Notes: a model not told the origin generated them from the sequence alone. Positions 46,176 to 58,475 are shown, counted from the first letter of the stretch. The stretch is 64,000 bases of DNA from Orientallactaga sibirica (GCA_036365145.1 JAEOAD010000024.1:11254501-11318500), one strand, 5' to 3'. Translations and numbers: made by a program.

Positions 46176-47660
46176 CTTTCACTATCATTTTACTCACAAT
46201 AATTTTACAAAATATCATATTGATTTTTATGCTTATTTTTAATTGCATGGGTGTAATATCTTAGTTCATACTGAATAAATTGATTTTTTTCTTTTGCTAA
46301 GCATCTCAAAGAGACACTGATTTTGTTACTAATGTCATCAATATATTTACTTCTGAGCTCATCCATTGGTGTCACTGTCACTGCTATTCAAGAAACATCA
46401 TTATCCTTCAATTTTTTGTCCTGAGATGTCTATTTCCCTCAAACCAGTAAGAACTGAGCACAGTGCAACATTTGACAAAGGAAACACCACGTTTATTTAT
46501 TTCCTTTTTTGTGGAAGAGTGTTGTTTCCCAGTAGTGTAGTGGCTGAGTGGAGAATGCTGAAAAGATGAGATTGAGTCAGATACAAGCCAGTCAGTTTGA
46601 ATCATTAACTTCTCTGCCAAGCACAGTTTCACATTTGGCTTGCCAATGCAGTCATTTTTATTAAATTCCTAGTGCCAATCCTTTTAATAATTCAGACTCT
46701 TCTTCACCGTCATCACTTTAATGCTCCAGGGATATCACTCTAACAACTCTTCAATTTCATGTTACACTTTAAAAATTTGGCATCTAAACAGGAACATGCA
46801 ATCAAAATCAATGCAATTAAACTCAAGACTCATTATGTCTAAATCTTTGCAATGACTCCTTTTAATAATGTCTCCATCATTGAAAGCCTATGATTTATTT
46901 TCTGTGCATGCTTTCTAATATTTACTATGTATTTATTAATTTTTGAAAACAGCAAGAAACACCTTTTTAGTGATACTTATATCACTCAAATTAATTCTCC
47001 TGCTATCTGCAGTATGTTCCTTTCATTTTCAGAAAGAAGTAAACATAGATCAATTTACAAGCCCATTAATGATTTAAGACCAGGCAGTATATTCTTCATT
47101 TTACTTCTTAAAGTAAATGGCATTACAATCAGGACAATTTACAAAAATTGGCAAACAATGGATTACTCTATCTGCCAAAGTACAAAATTACATCTACCCT
47201 CCCATGGCGGGATGCTAATGCCTTTGTGCTTGAAGTGAACATTTTTAGTTTGTCATAATTGAGAAAAAGAAGAAGAAAAAAAAAAAAAAAAAGAAAACCT
47301 GTCAGCATCTCATGGTTCTCTGTACCCTGTAGCAGATAGGAAAGTACTGGCTTTATTTTTTCTGTTTACTAAACCACTGTCCTCCATACTAACCAGTTGA
47401 TTTTTTCTGCAATACTGAATTCTGACAATGTTATATGGCATATTCATGTGCATGCATGCACTCACACATCAAAATATCACTATCAACAGCAGTTAAATGT
47501 TCAATATTAAATAGGAGGTAATTCCCTGGCTTATAACTAATTAGAACAGAAGTTCAAGTACAATGAATAATCCCTAGTCTTAGCTCATTAGTTACCACTC
47601 AATTGTGTTTCTTCTATTAACAAAAATCTTTGATAATAGTTTGTTAAAATGGAAGACTAG
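46176..47660. other. AT-rich unique-looking sequence
   Basis: No transposon was recognised. Frames at 46366-46569 and 46927-47238 (103 codons) have no known motif. An A-run lies at about 47276-47292. Confidence 0.45.
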
Positions 47661-47933
47661 GGGGCTGGAGAGATGGCTTAGCGGTTAAGGCACCTGCCTC
47701 CTAAGCCTAAGAACCCGGTTCCTATCTTCAGGTCCCACGTTTAGCCAGATGCAAAGTGATGCAAGGGTGCAATGCCGCACTTGACCACAAGGGGGTGCAC
47801 ACATCTGGATTTTGTTCACAGCAGCTGAGAGACTGCTGGCGCACCCATCTCTATCTGTCTCCCTCTCCCTCTCTGTCTGTCTCTCTCTGTGTCTCTCTAC
47901 AAAAATAAATAAAATAATAAAAAAAAATTAAAA
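47661..47933 (+). repeat. tRNA-derived SINE, long-subtype body
   Basis: It starts 'gggctggagagatggcttag' and has 'gatgcaaagtgatgcaaggg' and 'cttgaccacaagggggtgca'. Unlike 44333, the doubled 'ggttccaatctcca' block is present only once in shortened form ('ggttcctatcttcaggtccc'). Target duplication 'aaatggaagactagg' / 'aaattgaagactagg' flanks it. It is little diverged, so it is likely young. Confidence 0.92.
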
Positions 47934-48280
47934 AAATTGAAGACTAGGTATAGTGATATTTGGATAAATTCTCTGCATGAGCAATAAAGTATGCAGTGGA
48001 TTTTTCTGAAATTTAAATTCCTTACTTGTTTCCTGTCATTTATTTCCAGTATCACTTATAAATCTGCTGTGTTTTAAAGCTGACAACTTTAACGTCTCAT
48101 GCAATTATTCTTTATAATATGTGCCTCCAGTGTTACTGTGATGGCTTAACTTTATCCAAAAGTCTAATGTTTAACTTGATTTTGTTAGGTAGCTAGTTAG
48201 ATATTAGCAGACTTGGAGGAAATTGAAGCTAGACCTCTTTCTCTATTTCATAATCCATGGCTTGTAAAAGAAAGGGCTGA

Positions 48281-48523
48281 GGGATGGAGAGATTACTCAG
48301 CATTTAAGGTACTTGCCTGCAGAACTTGATGACCCCATCAAAGTTCAATTCCCCAGTACCTACATTAAGCCGGATGCACAAAGTGGCACATGCATCTGGA
48401 GTCTGGTTGCAACACGTGGAGGTCCTGGTACTCCCATTCTCTCTGTTTGTCTCTCTTCTCTCTTTCTCTTTCTCTCTCTCTGTCCTTGCCAATAAATAAA
48501 TAAAAATATTACTAAAAATAAAC
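48281..48523 (+). repeat. tRNA-derived SINE, short subtype
   Basis: Head 'gggatggagagattactcag', body 'agccggatgcacaaagtggc', then CT-rich and (AAATA)n. The flanks 'aaagggctga' and 'taagggctga' form a target duplication. The frames over it on both strands are not genes. Confidence 0.88.
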
Positions 48524-48703
48524 TAAGGGCTGAGTTTTCTGGAATCTAATTATCACAGAGGAACATGTTCTGATTCTTATCTCCCACCCTGGAATAATAC
48601 ATCATGTCTTGAACTACTCAGAATGTCATTTAGAAATAACTTATTTCTTTCTTCATAAGCCTTAAAATCTAAAGCAGAAGATTTTCTCAAAAAATAAAAG
48701 GAC

Positions 48704-48868
48704 TGGCTGGGTGTGGTGGCGCACGCCTTTAATCCCAGCACTCGGGAGGCAGAGGTAGTAGGATCTCTGAGAGTTCAAGGCTACCCTGAGACTACATAGT
48801 TAATTCCAGGTCAGCCTGGACCAGAGTGAAGACCCTACCTCGAAAAACCAAAATATATATATATATAT
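48704..48868 (+). repeat. B1 SINE, little diverged
   Basis: Starts 'tggctgggtgtggtggcgca', followed by 'aatcccagcactcgggaggc' and 'cctacctcgaaaaacc'. The tail includes (AT)n at about 48853-48869. A perfect duplication 'aaaaataaaaggac' flanks it (48690-48703 and about 48870-48883). Confidence 0.93.
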
Positions 48869-49138
48869 AAAAAATAAAAGGACACACCATCACCACATCT
48901 TGCAAAAATCAGGCTAACTGGGCCTGTCAATCACCTGGACAGGAAATACTTCCTGTTCTACAGATCATACAAATAATTTAAAGCCTGCCTAAAGTGTACA
49001 TTAACACGGATATCCCTTTGTGCACTATTTGATCTTACCATTTGAGAGATGATCCCACATTACTGTGCAATAAAATATACCTATCTTCTACATTATGTTT
49101 ACTAAATCTCACCTTAATTATTTTATTTTCTTTTATTT

Positions 49139-49230
49139 TTCTAAGACAGAGAATTGGTCTGCCAGGGCCTTAGCCATTGAAAACAAACTCCTGATGTGTG
49201 CGTCACCTGTGTGCCATCATCCAATATTCA
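49139..49230 (-). repeat. tRNA-SINE fragment
   Basis: 'cattgaaaacaaactcctga' and 'tgtgtgcgtcacctgtgtgc' correspond to the reversed body of the SINE family. Head and tail are missing or decayed. Confidence 0.5.
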
Positions 49231-49689
49231 TAACACATGGAGTGAACTTGGTTTATCATAATTGAATTTATAATAATATGTGAAACAAACATTTACTTTG
49301 ACCCATGGTTACACTCCATTAGAATAGGGAAGGCACACTTACAGTGAAGAAGTATGTGATGAGACTTTCTTGCATCACAGTAACAGACAAGAAGTCAAGA
49401 AAGGACCAGAACAGGAACCAGGTCATACCCTTCCAAATGTTCCATGACTTTCAAAACAGTGCCACCGTGAACTTGAGAGAGACAAGCCTTAAATGTCAAG
49501 AGGAATCGTTGAATATGAAGAGAACAGAGAAGAGGAAACCACAGACAGAAGCTACTTCAGTATGAGTGAAGTCTCTCCAGGGCACAAAATGGAAGTGAAA
49601 ATCTTGAAAGCAGAAATTGTATTTAATGTTTTATCCTAAATGTCTAACATGGTTCCAAGCACATAATAAGATTTTAAAACATTACAAAG

Positions 49690-49850
49690 ATACAAAAGTA
49701 AGAAAGGAAAATGAAAAGAAGAAAGGGAGGTAAAGAGAAAGAAGTAAAGAAGGAAGCAAAGAAAGAAGGAAAGAATGAAGGAAAAGAGGCAGAGAAGGAA
49801 GGAGAAAGGAAGACCAAGAAGGAGGAAGGGGAGGAAGGAAGGAACAATAT
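49690..49850 (+). repeat. Polypurine (GAAA/GGAA)n tract
   Basis: About 160 bp of nearly pure A and G on the plus strand, such as 'gaaagaaggaaagaatgaag' and 'gaaggaggaaggggaggaag'. Such tracts can form triplex DNA. Confidence 0.9.
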
Positions 49851-49892
49851 TGTGAAATCCATGTGATGTCAGGGATTTTCCAATATGAGACT

Positions 49893-49897
<5 letters not shown>

Positions 49898-49938
<41 letters not shown>
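49898..49938 (+). repeat. (CA)n microsatellite
   Basis: About 20 CA units, 48 bp after the purine tract. Confidence 0.94.
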
Positions 49939-49940
<2 letters not shown>

Positions 49941-51699
49941 ATCCAAAGTGAAAATGGTACTTGGGTATAAATGGCACAAAAAATTGAAAAACTGAGGAAA
50001 TTGAATAACAATAGTTTTCATCTGTGGACATATTTTCAAAAGATAACAAAAATGGCATAGATTGGAGACTATCCCAAAAGACAGGTAACCAAACTTTCAT
50101 TATGGAAGTGAAATGAAAGGATGTACAACAATGAGCTTCTAAACATGCCCCAAATAACCCTGTCTGGTTTGTAATTGAGGATTCAATCAACAATGCTACT
50201 GACTGTAAACTGTCATAGCATGGGAGTAAGTTAAGATGCTGGCTTATCTCCTTCATCATGTACCTCAAATCATTTCCTATTTCCCAGGACAACTTTATTA
50301 TCAATCCACAGGTGCTACATTATTTGTTTTAAGTAGGGTCCTTCTGAGGTAAAGAAATTGCTTTGACATTTAGGTGTCTGACATTTACCATTGATATTAA
50401 TGATGCTGTAAGATTGTCCTACAGAATGTCATTTACCCATGAAGTGATGCTTATTAATTACAAACATTATGTAATCTGTTTTAGATATAAAAGGTTATGT
50501 GTTCTTTTTATTTCACATTCTGATTAAATCTAAATTTGCTCACAAGCAGAACCATTATAGACTTAAAAACGAACTTGTAATGGGATTTTAACCTCAGGAC
50601 TTATATGTTAGAAAAAAAATTAAAGGTATTGATAAAGTAAAATGTGTACATATGTTTTTCAAAAGTTCTTTGCTTTTCTGAAAGGCATATATCCCCACAA
50701 ATACTGAAGAAATATAAAGCTAAAGTGTTTCAGATTACTATCCCAGGGAATTTAGCTTGAATATGTGATAAAATTAAATGCAAATGAAAAAGAAAAATTT
50801 CCTGTTGTGTTAGAATATGAATATTTAATGATCTCTTTTTCAAAGGAGAATTCTTTGACATGAGGTATTTCAAAAAAGACTGAAAAATAGGCATTGAATT
50901 TTAAATGAGTTGAGCCAGAAGTGGACAGAGGCTTAGAATTAATGCTCTATAGCCTGTAGCAAGTATGCAAATTAGAAAAATCATTTTCTCTGTTCAGGTT
51001 TTTAATAATGCTCTATTATGACTTAATATAAATACACATATGCATTTATATTCACTAGTATGAAGACATTAATGAATATAAATATGCATCTATTGTGTAC
51101 TTATGGATCCACTGTATTTACCTCACAATAATTTTATCCAAAATGTTGAGAAGCATAGCAACTATGTTCATAAACTGTGAATTTGGAGCTTGAATTTTGT
51201 AAGAACACAAAAGACTAAACTTAATGGTAGACTTTATTTTCACAAGTAAGGGGCATTTATTTTGGTCTCACTCATGTGGTTTTTGGAAAATAGAGTAAAA
51301 TATGATTTCAAAGTTATTTTGTGTATAGTTTTTCTCAGTTTGGCATTATTAAAACATAAAATCAGTCTGTTTTTATTTCTAGTACATATACGATTACAAG
51401 AAATGTTCTTCACACAAAGAATTATACCGCAATGGCCTATGAAGGCAATTTAGAAATTATCTAGAAAATATATATTTATAAAAAGGAAAATGAGTTTCAG
51501 GCTATTAAATAAAAAAATCAAAATGATTGCTCAATACTGTAGCTAACTAAGGTGTTGTAGTGATTTTCTTTCTGAGGTGAAACTAATTTGTATAGCTACT
51601 TGTGTACCAAACCACTTACCCTAGAACTAAAGGAGCCAAGTAAACGGCTATTGTGTTTATTGTGTTTTCTTGTAGTTTAGTAATAAAAAGAATACATTT

Positions 51700-52940
51700 A
51701 TGAAGTCAGGGAGGAGAGTTGTTTCATTTGCCACATCACCCTTCCAAAAACACAAAGTGATGCCTCTCACTTGGGCAAATGATAGCACATCATGGCTACG
51801 TCAAGACTGACAATGAAACTTAGTGTAGTACTGTCCCATCACTAGCTCTTGCAGTCTGAATTTCTGAGCTGTCATTAACCAAAATGATCATAGCACTGCC
51901 TTTAATTAGCATTCTTCCCTAGCCTTGATTAGTAAAGTAAGAGACAAACCCTCTACTAATGGGCAGTAAGGCAGGAATTTGTCTTTGGAGTTTAGTGATA
52001 TGCCTGACTCGCTGGGACAGACCCTAGCAGGTCCTGTCCTTTAGCTAACACTCACACATTGTGCTACTATATCTCCTTTGACACCAAACATAGACCTATG
52101 CTCTCTTGCGATGCATTCCTGCTTTGGCCATCCTTAATGTGGACAGAACATGCATCCCCAAGACTGCACAATACTCTGTAACTTTCAATTGCCAAAACTA
52201 GTCAGCTTACCATGAGCCTGGACAGTAGAAACTATCTCCACTACCTCTCCCCACAAACTTTGGGTTGAATGGTGAAGAGAATGATACCTCCAAAGAAGGT
52301 GTTTGGCAGAAAAAACATGTAGTTTTGAAACTAGATGGTAAGCCCTAACAGTGGACAGGTCCTAATGTTTCCTAATCCCCGACCAGGCTTCATGTACAGA
52401 CCTTCTGGACTTGTCATATTACTAGACAGAGTTATGTGGCTCCAGAGGATTGCATTTTTATTATATTCAGCATCAAACATGTTTGGTTTCAGCAAGCTCA
52501 GACCATGACTTTACCTTAGCAATAACCAAGCCTTGATCAAGACTCTGTGTTGCCTTCTCTGTGGGGCACAGAACTTATCCAAGATTGCAGTATGTTTGGC
52601 CATAGGGCTACTGTTGACTAGAAAAGGAAGAGAATGCAAGATGAGATAGAGGCCACAAATTGTTGTGTGGAAACACACAGGCAGGGTCTCCACAGTGATG
52701 ACTAGTGCTGTACAGAATCCCAAGGTACTTGGCCACAGAGTATGGACATGACATGTCATTCTAAGACAGCCTTTCCCATGGAAGCCATTAGCAATGGATT
52801 ACCCATTTTGGGCTCTTCTCTTATTAACTGGAACAGCCCCCAACTGCTGATTTGGAATGATCCAATGCTTGGGGCCCCATCTAGTGGTGTAAGAGTAATA
52901 ACACATCAAGAACAAATTGAACAAATCTCAAAGTAGGGTG
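51700..52940. other. Unclassified higher-GC stretch
   Basis: This 1.2 kb is clearly richer in GC than its flanks and shows none of the SINE, L1 or LTR phrases used elsewhere. Frames at 52511-52759 (minus, 82 codons) and 52742-52936 (plus, 64 codons) match no family I know. It could be a decayed processed pseudogene, an LTR-element interior, or unique sequence. The L1 3' UTR at 52945 begins directly after it. Confidence 0.3.
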
Positions 52941-52944
52941 CTTA

Positions 52945-53410
52945 AAAATATCAAGACAATAGATAGTTGACTCCCTGGCAGGAAATACACCACCACTTGC
53001 ATAGCAGCTGGGGCACAAGTGAAACCACAGAGGAACTGGAGCGATGAGCAAGATGGCTTCCTCCACTAGGAGCCTGGGCAAGGGTCATGGAGACAGACAG
53101 TGAGATGCTCAAAACGTACAAGCAGAAATCCAGAAGCTGCTGAGAGCTAAAGTAGGCTAACAGTACAAAGGCTCAGGGAAGTTTGCAGAAGAGGGTGCTA
53201 GAAGAATGTAAGAGCCACAGAGTGGGAGAGAATGTCCAGAGACATTGCCCCACAATGACTGCTGCTCTTACAGGTCATAACCCCCCATCCCATGGCGAAT
53301 ACTAGCAGTTCCACTAAGGAGGACCCTCAGTGGAGTGGGGCAGGGAGGAGGGAAATGATGGTGCCAATATTTCATGTGTCTATAAAAAGTTTCTAAATAA
53401 TAATATTAAT
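52945..53410 (+). mobile_element. L1 3' UTR fragment with tail
   Basis: 'atagttgactccctggcagg', 'gaaaccacagaggaactgga' and 'gaatgtaagagccacagagt' follow the order at 32450-32678 and continue to the 3' end near 53400, where the tail has become (ATT)n. Confidence 0.8.
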
Positions 53411-53441
53411 AATTATTATTATTATTATTATTATTATTATT
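53404..53441 (+). repeat. (ATT)n microsatellite
   Basis: About 12 ATT units at the end of the L1 3' UTR, probably grown from its A-rich tail. Confidence 0.9.
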
Positions 53442-53579
53442 TCCCACAAACTAAAGGAAATAAAGCAGAGTGCTTAGGATTTCTAGGACAGGCACAAACA
53501 GAGGTAGATTATGAACATGGGGGTAAGAGTCCTTCAAAGCACATATAATGTTACATATCAACAAATATGAAGAACTTTC

Positions 53580-54530
53580 AGAGAACATTGATCTCACCTA
53601 CTTGTCAAAATAACATGCCAGAAACTAATGATGTAGCAGCGGGTACATGCAAACCTTACGTACAGAATTCAAAATAGCTATTTTAAGGACACTCAATGAA
53701 TGTAAAAACATTTCATTCCGCTGAAAAGGAAATTTCACAAATACGAAAAAGTAATTGATAAAATAAAAACATATATGAACTGAAAACACACTAGGGGAAA
53801 TTAGAAACATTTTAGACTAGATTGTAGACTAGATTTTTTTAAATCAAAGGAATTAGTGAGTTCACAAAATAAACTATTTAAAGACATAATAGGAAGGATA
53901 AGAAGAAAAAGATGATAAAGATGAGCAGAAAGATGAGAAGCATGAGAACAGTACAAAAAGCGTAAAAACCTGAGATACTTGGAATCAAGAAAAAAATAGA
54001 AATGCTAAAAGAGGAGTTACTATGTTCAAGCGATTATTACAGAAAGTTTCCAACCTTGGATAAAGGTACAAACATCTCCAGACACATGAAAACTAGAGGT
54101 CACCAGTCAGATTCCATTCTCCTATCTACCCCATGACAGTATAAGCAAGTTCTCAAAGAGTAAAAATAATTAGAGGATTCTCAAAGCAGAGAGAGAAAAC
54201 AGACACCCAACAGGCTCAGACTCCTGATTTACTTGATAGGAAGGGAACTACTCAGTAGGAACCAAAGAGGTTAAGGGGGGAAGGGATGACATTTTCACAG
54301 TATCAAAGAAAATGAAAAACTCTCCACCAAGTATATACTCATCAAAGATATACAACAGAGACAAAGGCAAATATAAAAAAGAATTTATTACTCCTTCCCT
54401 GATCCTCTAAGAAATATAAAATAGAGCTATTCCTACTTAAGGGAAGTGAAATTAACAAGTAAGAAGAAAGGTACAGAGCTCACTGAACAGAATAATTCTA
54501 TAAATTAATTCAAAGTTTTCAAAAATTGCA
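53580..54530 (+). mobile_element. Probable ancient L1/HAL1-like element fragment
   Basis: Phrases such as 'agaattcaaaatagctattt', 'gaaagtttccaaccttggat' and 'gagagaaaacagacacccaa' are in the style and order of the A-rich 5' region of old mammalian L1M/HAL1 elements. No open frame remains. Confidence 0.45.
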
Positions 54531-54548
54531 GACATAGTGACTACCATT

Positions 54549-54731
54549 TAAAATTCTATTTTTTTATTGACAACTTCCTTAATTGTAGACAATATCCCAT
54601 GGTACATTCCTCTTTCCCCCCTCTTTCACTTTTGAAACTCCACTCTCCATCATATCCACTCCCATTCTTGATCAGTCTCTCTTTTAAATTTGATGTCATC
54701 ATCTTTTCTTCCTATTTTGATGGACTTTTTT
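54549..54731 (-). mobile_element. L1 3' end, second subfamily, left part of a split copy
   Basis: 'ttattgacaacttccttaat' to 'cttcctattttgatggactt' matches 25110-25290, the polyA-proximal part of that 3' UTR. It stops at the point where the sequence at 58707 takes up the same consensus, so the two appear to be one old L1 split by later insertion. The polyA tail on the minus strand is the T-run at its left edge. Confidence 0.7.
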
Positions 54732-54746
54732 GCAGTTTAAAATTAT

Positions 54747-55055
54747 GCTGGAGAAATGGCTTAGCGTTGAAGGCACCTGCCTGCTAAGCCTAAGAATGCT
54801 GGTTCCAATCTCCAGCGGTTCCAATCTCCAGATCCCATGTTTAGCCAGATGCAAAGTGACACAAGGGCGCAATGCCGCAATTGACCACAAGGGGGCACAC
54901 ACATCTTGGATTTCGTTCACAGCAGCTGAGAGACTGCTGGCGCGCCCATCTCTATCTGTCTCCCTCTTCCTCTCTATCTGTCTCTCTCTCTCTCTTTCTC
55001 TGAGTGTCTGTCTCCAAAAATAAATAAAATAATAATAAAAAAATAAAAAAAAATT
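54747..55055 (+). repeat. tRNA-derived SINE, long subtype
   Basis: The doubled block is clear: 'ggttccaatctccagcggtt' followed by 'ccaatctccagatccc'. The body has 'gcaaagtgacacaagggcgc' and 'cgcaattgaccacaaggggg'. It sits between the left half of the split L1 and the unexplained sequence at 55056-55503. Confidence 0.9.
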
Positions 55056-55227
55056 TTTATTGGTTATGAGTATTTTTCTATGAATGTTAATCTGTTTTTA
55101 TCATATGGCTATAAAATAAAATAAAGGATTAATAACAGGCTGTTAATTGTTTATTTGCATTTTCTTCCCTATCACTAGAGAAAAAACTAAAACAAAACAA
55201 AGCAAATTTCAAAGGTACCACTTTGGG

Positions 55228-55264
<37 letters not shown>

Positions 55265-55503
55265 AGATAGAGAGAGGTGGTGGGTGGGGGAGGAGGGAAC
55301 AGGGGAGGATAATTGTGTCTTTTTTTGTTTGGAACATGGTTTTATTAATGACTAATTAAAGTGAAGCCTTTTGGTTTCATTTATTATAATAAAAATCACC
55401 TCCTATTCTTGTTAGGTTACCTTAGTGCATTCTCCTTTCCAAAGTGCAGGATTTTTTAGCATTCTGTTTTCTTTCATCTAATAACCGTCAGATCCATCCT
55501 GGA
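55056..55503. other. Unexplained sequence between SINE and L1 tail
   Basis: It includes a (GT)n at about 55232-55262 and a G/A-rich stretch, but no repeat signature that I can name. It lies inside what looks like an insertion interval (54731-58707), directly beyond the polyA end of the minus-strand L1. It may be a 3'-transduced flank of that L1 or leftover unrelated DNA. Confidence 0.35.
55231..55262 (+). repeat. (GT)n microsatellite
   Basis: About 15 GT units followed by 'atgagatagagagaggtggt'. The open frame through it reads C-V repeats. Confidence 0.93.
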
Positions 55504-56815
55504 AGTCTTTTTTTATCATTTATTTTTATTTATATTATTCTAATTTTGCATTCATAATGGTGACTTCATTATCCTCCTCCCTGTCCTCCCTCTTCCAAAG
55601 GGACCCTCATCAATGGGGAATGTGGGTCATGCATTGTGGGGGTAGTCAAGAGTTATGGGGGATAGACCAACTTGTGGCTCTAACATTCTTTCCTCTCCCT
55701 CTTCCGCAAATTTCCCTGAGCCACATTGGGATCATTTTAGTTCTACTTCAGTGATGAGGTTTTGGGAGCCTCTGTGTTTCCGGATATCTGGCTTAGTAGG
55801 AGTTGGATGTTCTCTGTTTTATCTCCTTCAGCCTTTTTCTGGTGTTGTGATCTGCAAGAACTCCGTACTCTTGCCCTTTCCCGCATTATTCTATGGTTTC
55901 AGCTGGGGCCCTGGTGAGGTGTAATTGGCTGGTCCACACTTCAGGTTCATTGTCCATCTGAAAAGATAAGCAAATTCTCCAATGGAGAGAGAAGTTAGTA
56001 CTAGATAGATGGGATGGCCATAGATATTTTAGAGAGAATTTTATATATGTAGGCCCTCTTCTCACCCACATTTGGTGGTGTCTTGATCTTGGAGACTGAG
56101 CTCATTTTTGTACCTGGTTTTGACTTATTTCCCATTTCCAGCAATGAGTTCCATTCCACTCAGTGGATCTATTAGCCAAATCAAGAGCAGTTGGTAACCC
56201 ACCATGGCTGTGTGCTACTACTGCACTTGTTTGAGCATTACATCAGGTTGTTTCCTGCTGGGTAGCTTAGACTGTGAGTTGTTTGGACAGATGTCAGCCA
56301 TTTTCCCCCAGTCTCTCATGTAGCACCCTCTGCCACTAGAGTAGCTAACTGTCTGGGGACTGACACTCTTCCAGATTCTGATCAGGTCTGTCCATATGAG
56401 TGTGAGACCAGGTCTCACACTCATATGCTATCTTCTACAGTAGGGTCTTACCATTAGCCTTTGGTGGGTCTTCAAGAACTCTGACAGAAATCTGTCTTTT
56501 TTGGGAAACCTTGTAGGTCCTCAGATCAACAGCTCATCGTGAAAGTTAACCCTGTGCTGGTACTGGGAGTTATAAGCCAGCACCAAGGAAGGTGGGGGAA
56601 GAAAAAGATAGATAATATAAAAAAGAAAGTGAGTATAGAGAGGAAAGGGAGAGAGAGAGAGAGAGAGGGAGAGAGAAGGGAGAGAGAAGCAGGAGAAGAT
56701 TAAGGTTGGTCTTTATGATGTTCTCTCCAGTTTCCTGTGGTTCAGGTGTTCCCTCTGCGGGCCTGCTGCAGGATCAATGTTTTAGCCTGTTGTTCAGAAT
56801 ATAGAGTTGTATAGT

Positions 56816-56935
56816 ATCATTTCCTTTTGGGTCCCTATTTGTATCCCCCCACCCTTGTCCTCCCTCCCACCCTCTCTCTCTCCCCACCCTTACCCTTTCC
56901 CCATCCCCCATCCCACCCTCCCTATTGTCTGGTCC
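56816..56935 (-). repeat. G-rich polypurine tract of the L1 3' UTR
   Basis: C-runs on the plus strand ('gtatccccccacccttgtcc', 'cccatcccaccctccctatt') are G-runs on the L1 strand, at the same place after ORF2 as the tract at 18905 in the other orientation. A separate (GA)n at about 56640-56695 lies farther downstream in the UTR. Confidence 0.75.
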
Positions 56936-56984
56936 TCAGAATGCTTATTAGGTTTGGCAGCATCTCAGGTGGATTCAGGTTAGG

Positions 56985-57465
56985 AGCAACAGATAAACAA
57001 GACCATGTGACGATTATCTTTTTGTGATTGGGTGAGCTCACTGAGGATGATCTGTTCCATGTTTGACTGTTTTTTTTTTTTTTTTTTTTTTTTTTTTTCA
57101 AATTTCCTTATTTCATCTTTCCTTACTGCTATGCAGAATTCCATAATATAGATATACCACATCTTTGTTAGCCATTCATCTAATGATGGACACCTATGTT
57201 GATTCCAGATCTTTGCTATTATGAATTGAGCAGCTATAAACATGGTTGAGTAAATGTCTTGATCTGAGGCTTGGAGCCTTTAGGGTAAATGCCCAGTAAG
57301 GAAATAGCTGGATCTGTTGGCAGGTCTATGGTCATCCTTTTCAGGAGTCTCCATATAGCTTTCCATAATGGTTGAACCATTTTACATTCCCACCAGCAGT
57401 GAAAGCTTGTTCTTATTTCTCCACAGCCTTGCCAGCTTTTTCTTTCACCATCTATTAGGAAGGAT
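56985..57465 (-). pseudogene. L1 ORF2 C-terminal remnant
   Basis: The minus strand starts near 'aaagctggcaaggctgtgga' and continues to 'MEQIILSELTQSQKDNRHM', the same end as in the L1 copies at 17719 and 18840. A 28-base T-run at about 57071-57098 (A-run on the minus strand) has expanded inside it, giving a poly-lysine frame. No endonuclease or reverse transcriptase motifs remain. Confidence 0.82.
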
Positions 57466-57479
57466 ATTTTGCTGGGTAG

Positions 57480-58475
57480 AGTAGTTTGGGTTGGAAGCCA
57501 TAGGTTCTTAAACTTTGCAGTGTTCCATTCCAGGCTTTTCTGGCTTTGAGTGTTTCCATCGAGAAGTCTGAGGTAATTCTGATGTGGTTACCTTTATATG
57601 TAATGTGTTGCTTTTCTCTAGTTGCTTTTAGGACTCTCTCCTTTTATCAATATCTAGGGTTTTAATGATAATATGTCTTGGAGAGTTTCTCCTTTTTTCC
57701 AGTCTGTTTGGAGTTCTATTACTTCTTGTACCTTGATGGGACTTTCTTTTGGGAGATTGGGAAAGTTCTCTTTGATAAGTTTGTTGAATAGGTTCTTGAT
57801 TCCTTTGGTCTGAGTTTCTTCCCTTTCTGGTATCCCCATGATCCTAATGTTGGAATGTTTTGGCTATCCCATATTTCCCACATGTTCTGTTCACAAAAAA
57901 TTTTTGAACTTGTTGAAACTTTTGAATTCATGTGCTGTTTCTTCTGTTTTGTCTTCCAGTTCTGAGGTTCTATCTTCCACATAGCTGACTCTATTCTTGA
58001 GAGCTTCTGAGGAGTTTTGGGTTTATTCAATTTTGTTTGTATTTTCTACTACTTTTTTATGTATAGTTTCCAATCCTCTGTCAAGTTTCCTTTCCACATC
58101 ATTTTCTGATTTTTTTAGTGCATCTTGGATTTCCTCCTTGCATTTACTTATGTCATTATTGAGCTTAGCCAGCTGGTTACTGAGGTCATCTCTTTTTTCG
58201 CTCCTCTTCAAGTTGTTTACCTGTTTTTGGAGCCCTTCCTGACCCTTTTCTATTAGGTCTAATCTTGCGAGGACAGCATTCATACATTTATTAGCCCTTT
58301 GTTAACTTTCTTCAAGTTCTACTATTTTCTTGGCCAGGGTTGCATTGCTTATGACTTCATTTTGGGAATCTGATCCTAATACCACTACTATGTTTTGGTT
58401 ACAGTCCTGCATTGTGGGACTGGACAGTCTTATTGGATTTACTTGCATTTGGTTATTCATGGTATATCTTTTGCA
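57480..58475 (-). pseudogene. L1 ORF1 pseudogene
   Basis: ORF1p is the RNA-binding chaperone of L1. The N-terminal part ('MNNQMQVNPIRLSSPTMQDC') lies in the frame at 58302-58493 and ends in a stop at 58302. The coiled coil follows in the frame at 58023-58283 with heptad-like 'LDLIEKGQEGLQKQVNNLK' and 'LSNQLAKLNNDISKCKEEI'. The RRM region is seen at 57654-57839 ('NLFNKLIKENFPNLPKE'). Stops and frame changes separate the three parts. The coiled coil suggests the protein would be a trimer like other L1 ORF1p. It directly precedes the ORF2 remnant with the rest of ORF2 missing. Confidence 0.8.

Larger units (their letters stand above)
49231..51699. other. AT-rich sequence with low-complexity tracts
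   Basis: Apart from the purine tract and (CA)n listed separately, no transposon is recognised. The 222-codon minus frame at 49636-50304 runs through the purine tract and the (CA)n, giving poly-F/L/S and poly-C/V stretches, so it is a low-complexity artefact. Confidence 0.45.

Noticed and set aside
49636..50304. 222-codon minus-strand open frame, one of the longest in the window
   Set aside because: It passes through a (CA)n repeat (poly C-V) and a purine tract (poly F/L/S), which lack stop codons by composition. No domain is present in the rest.
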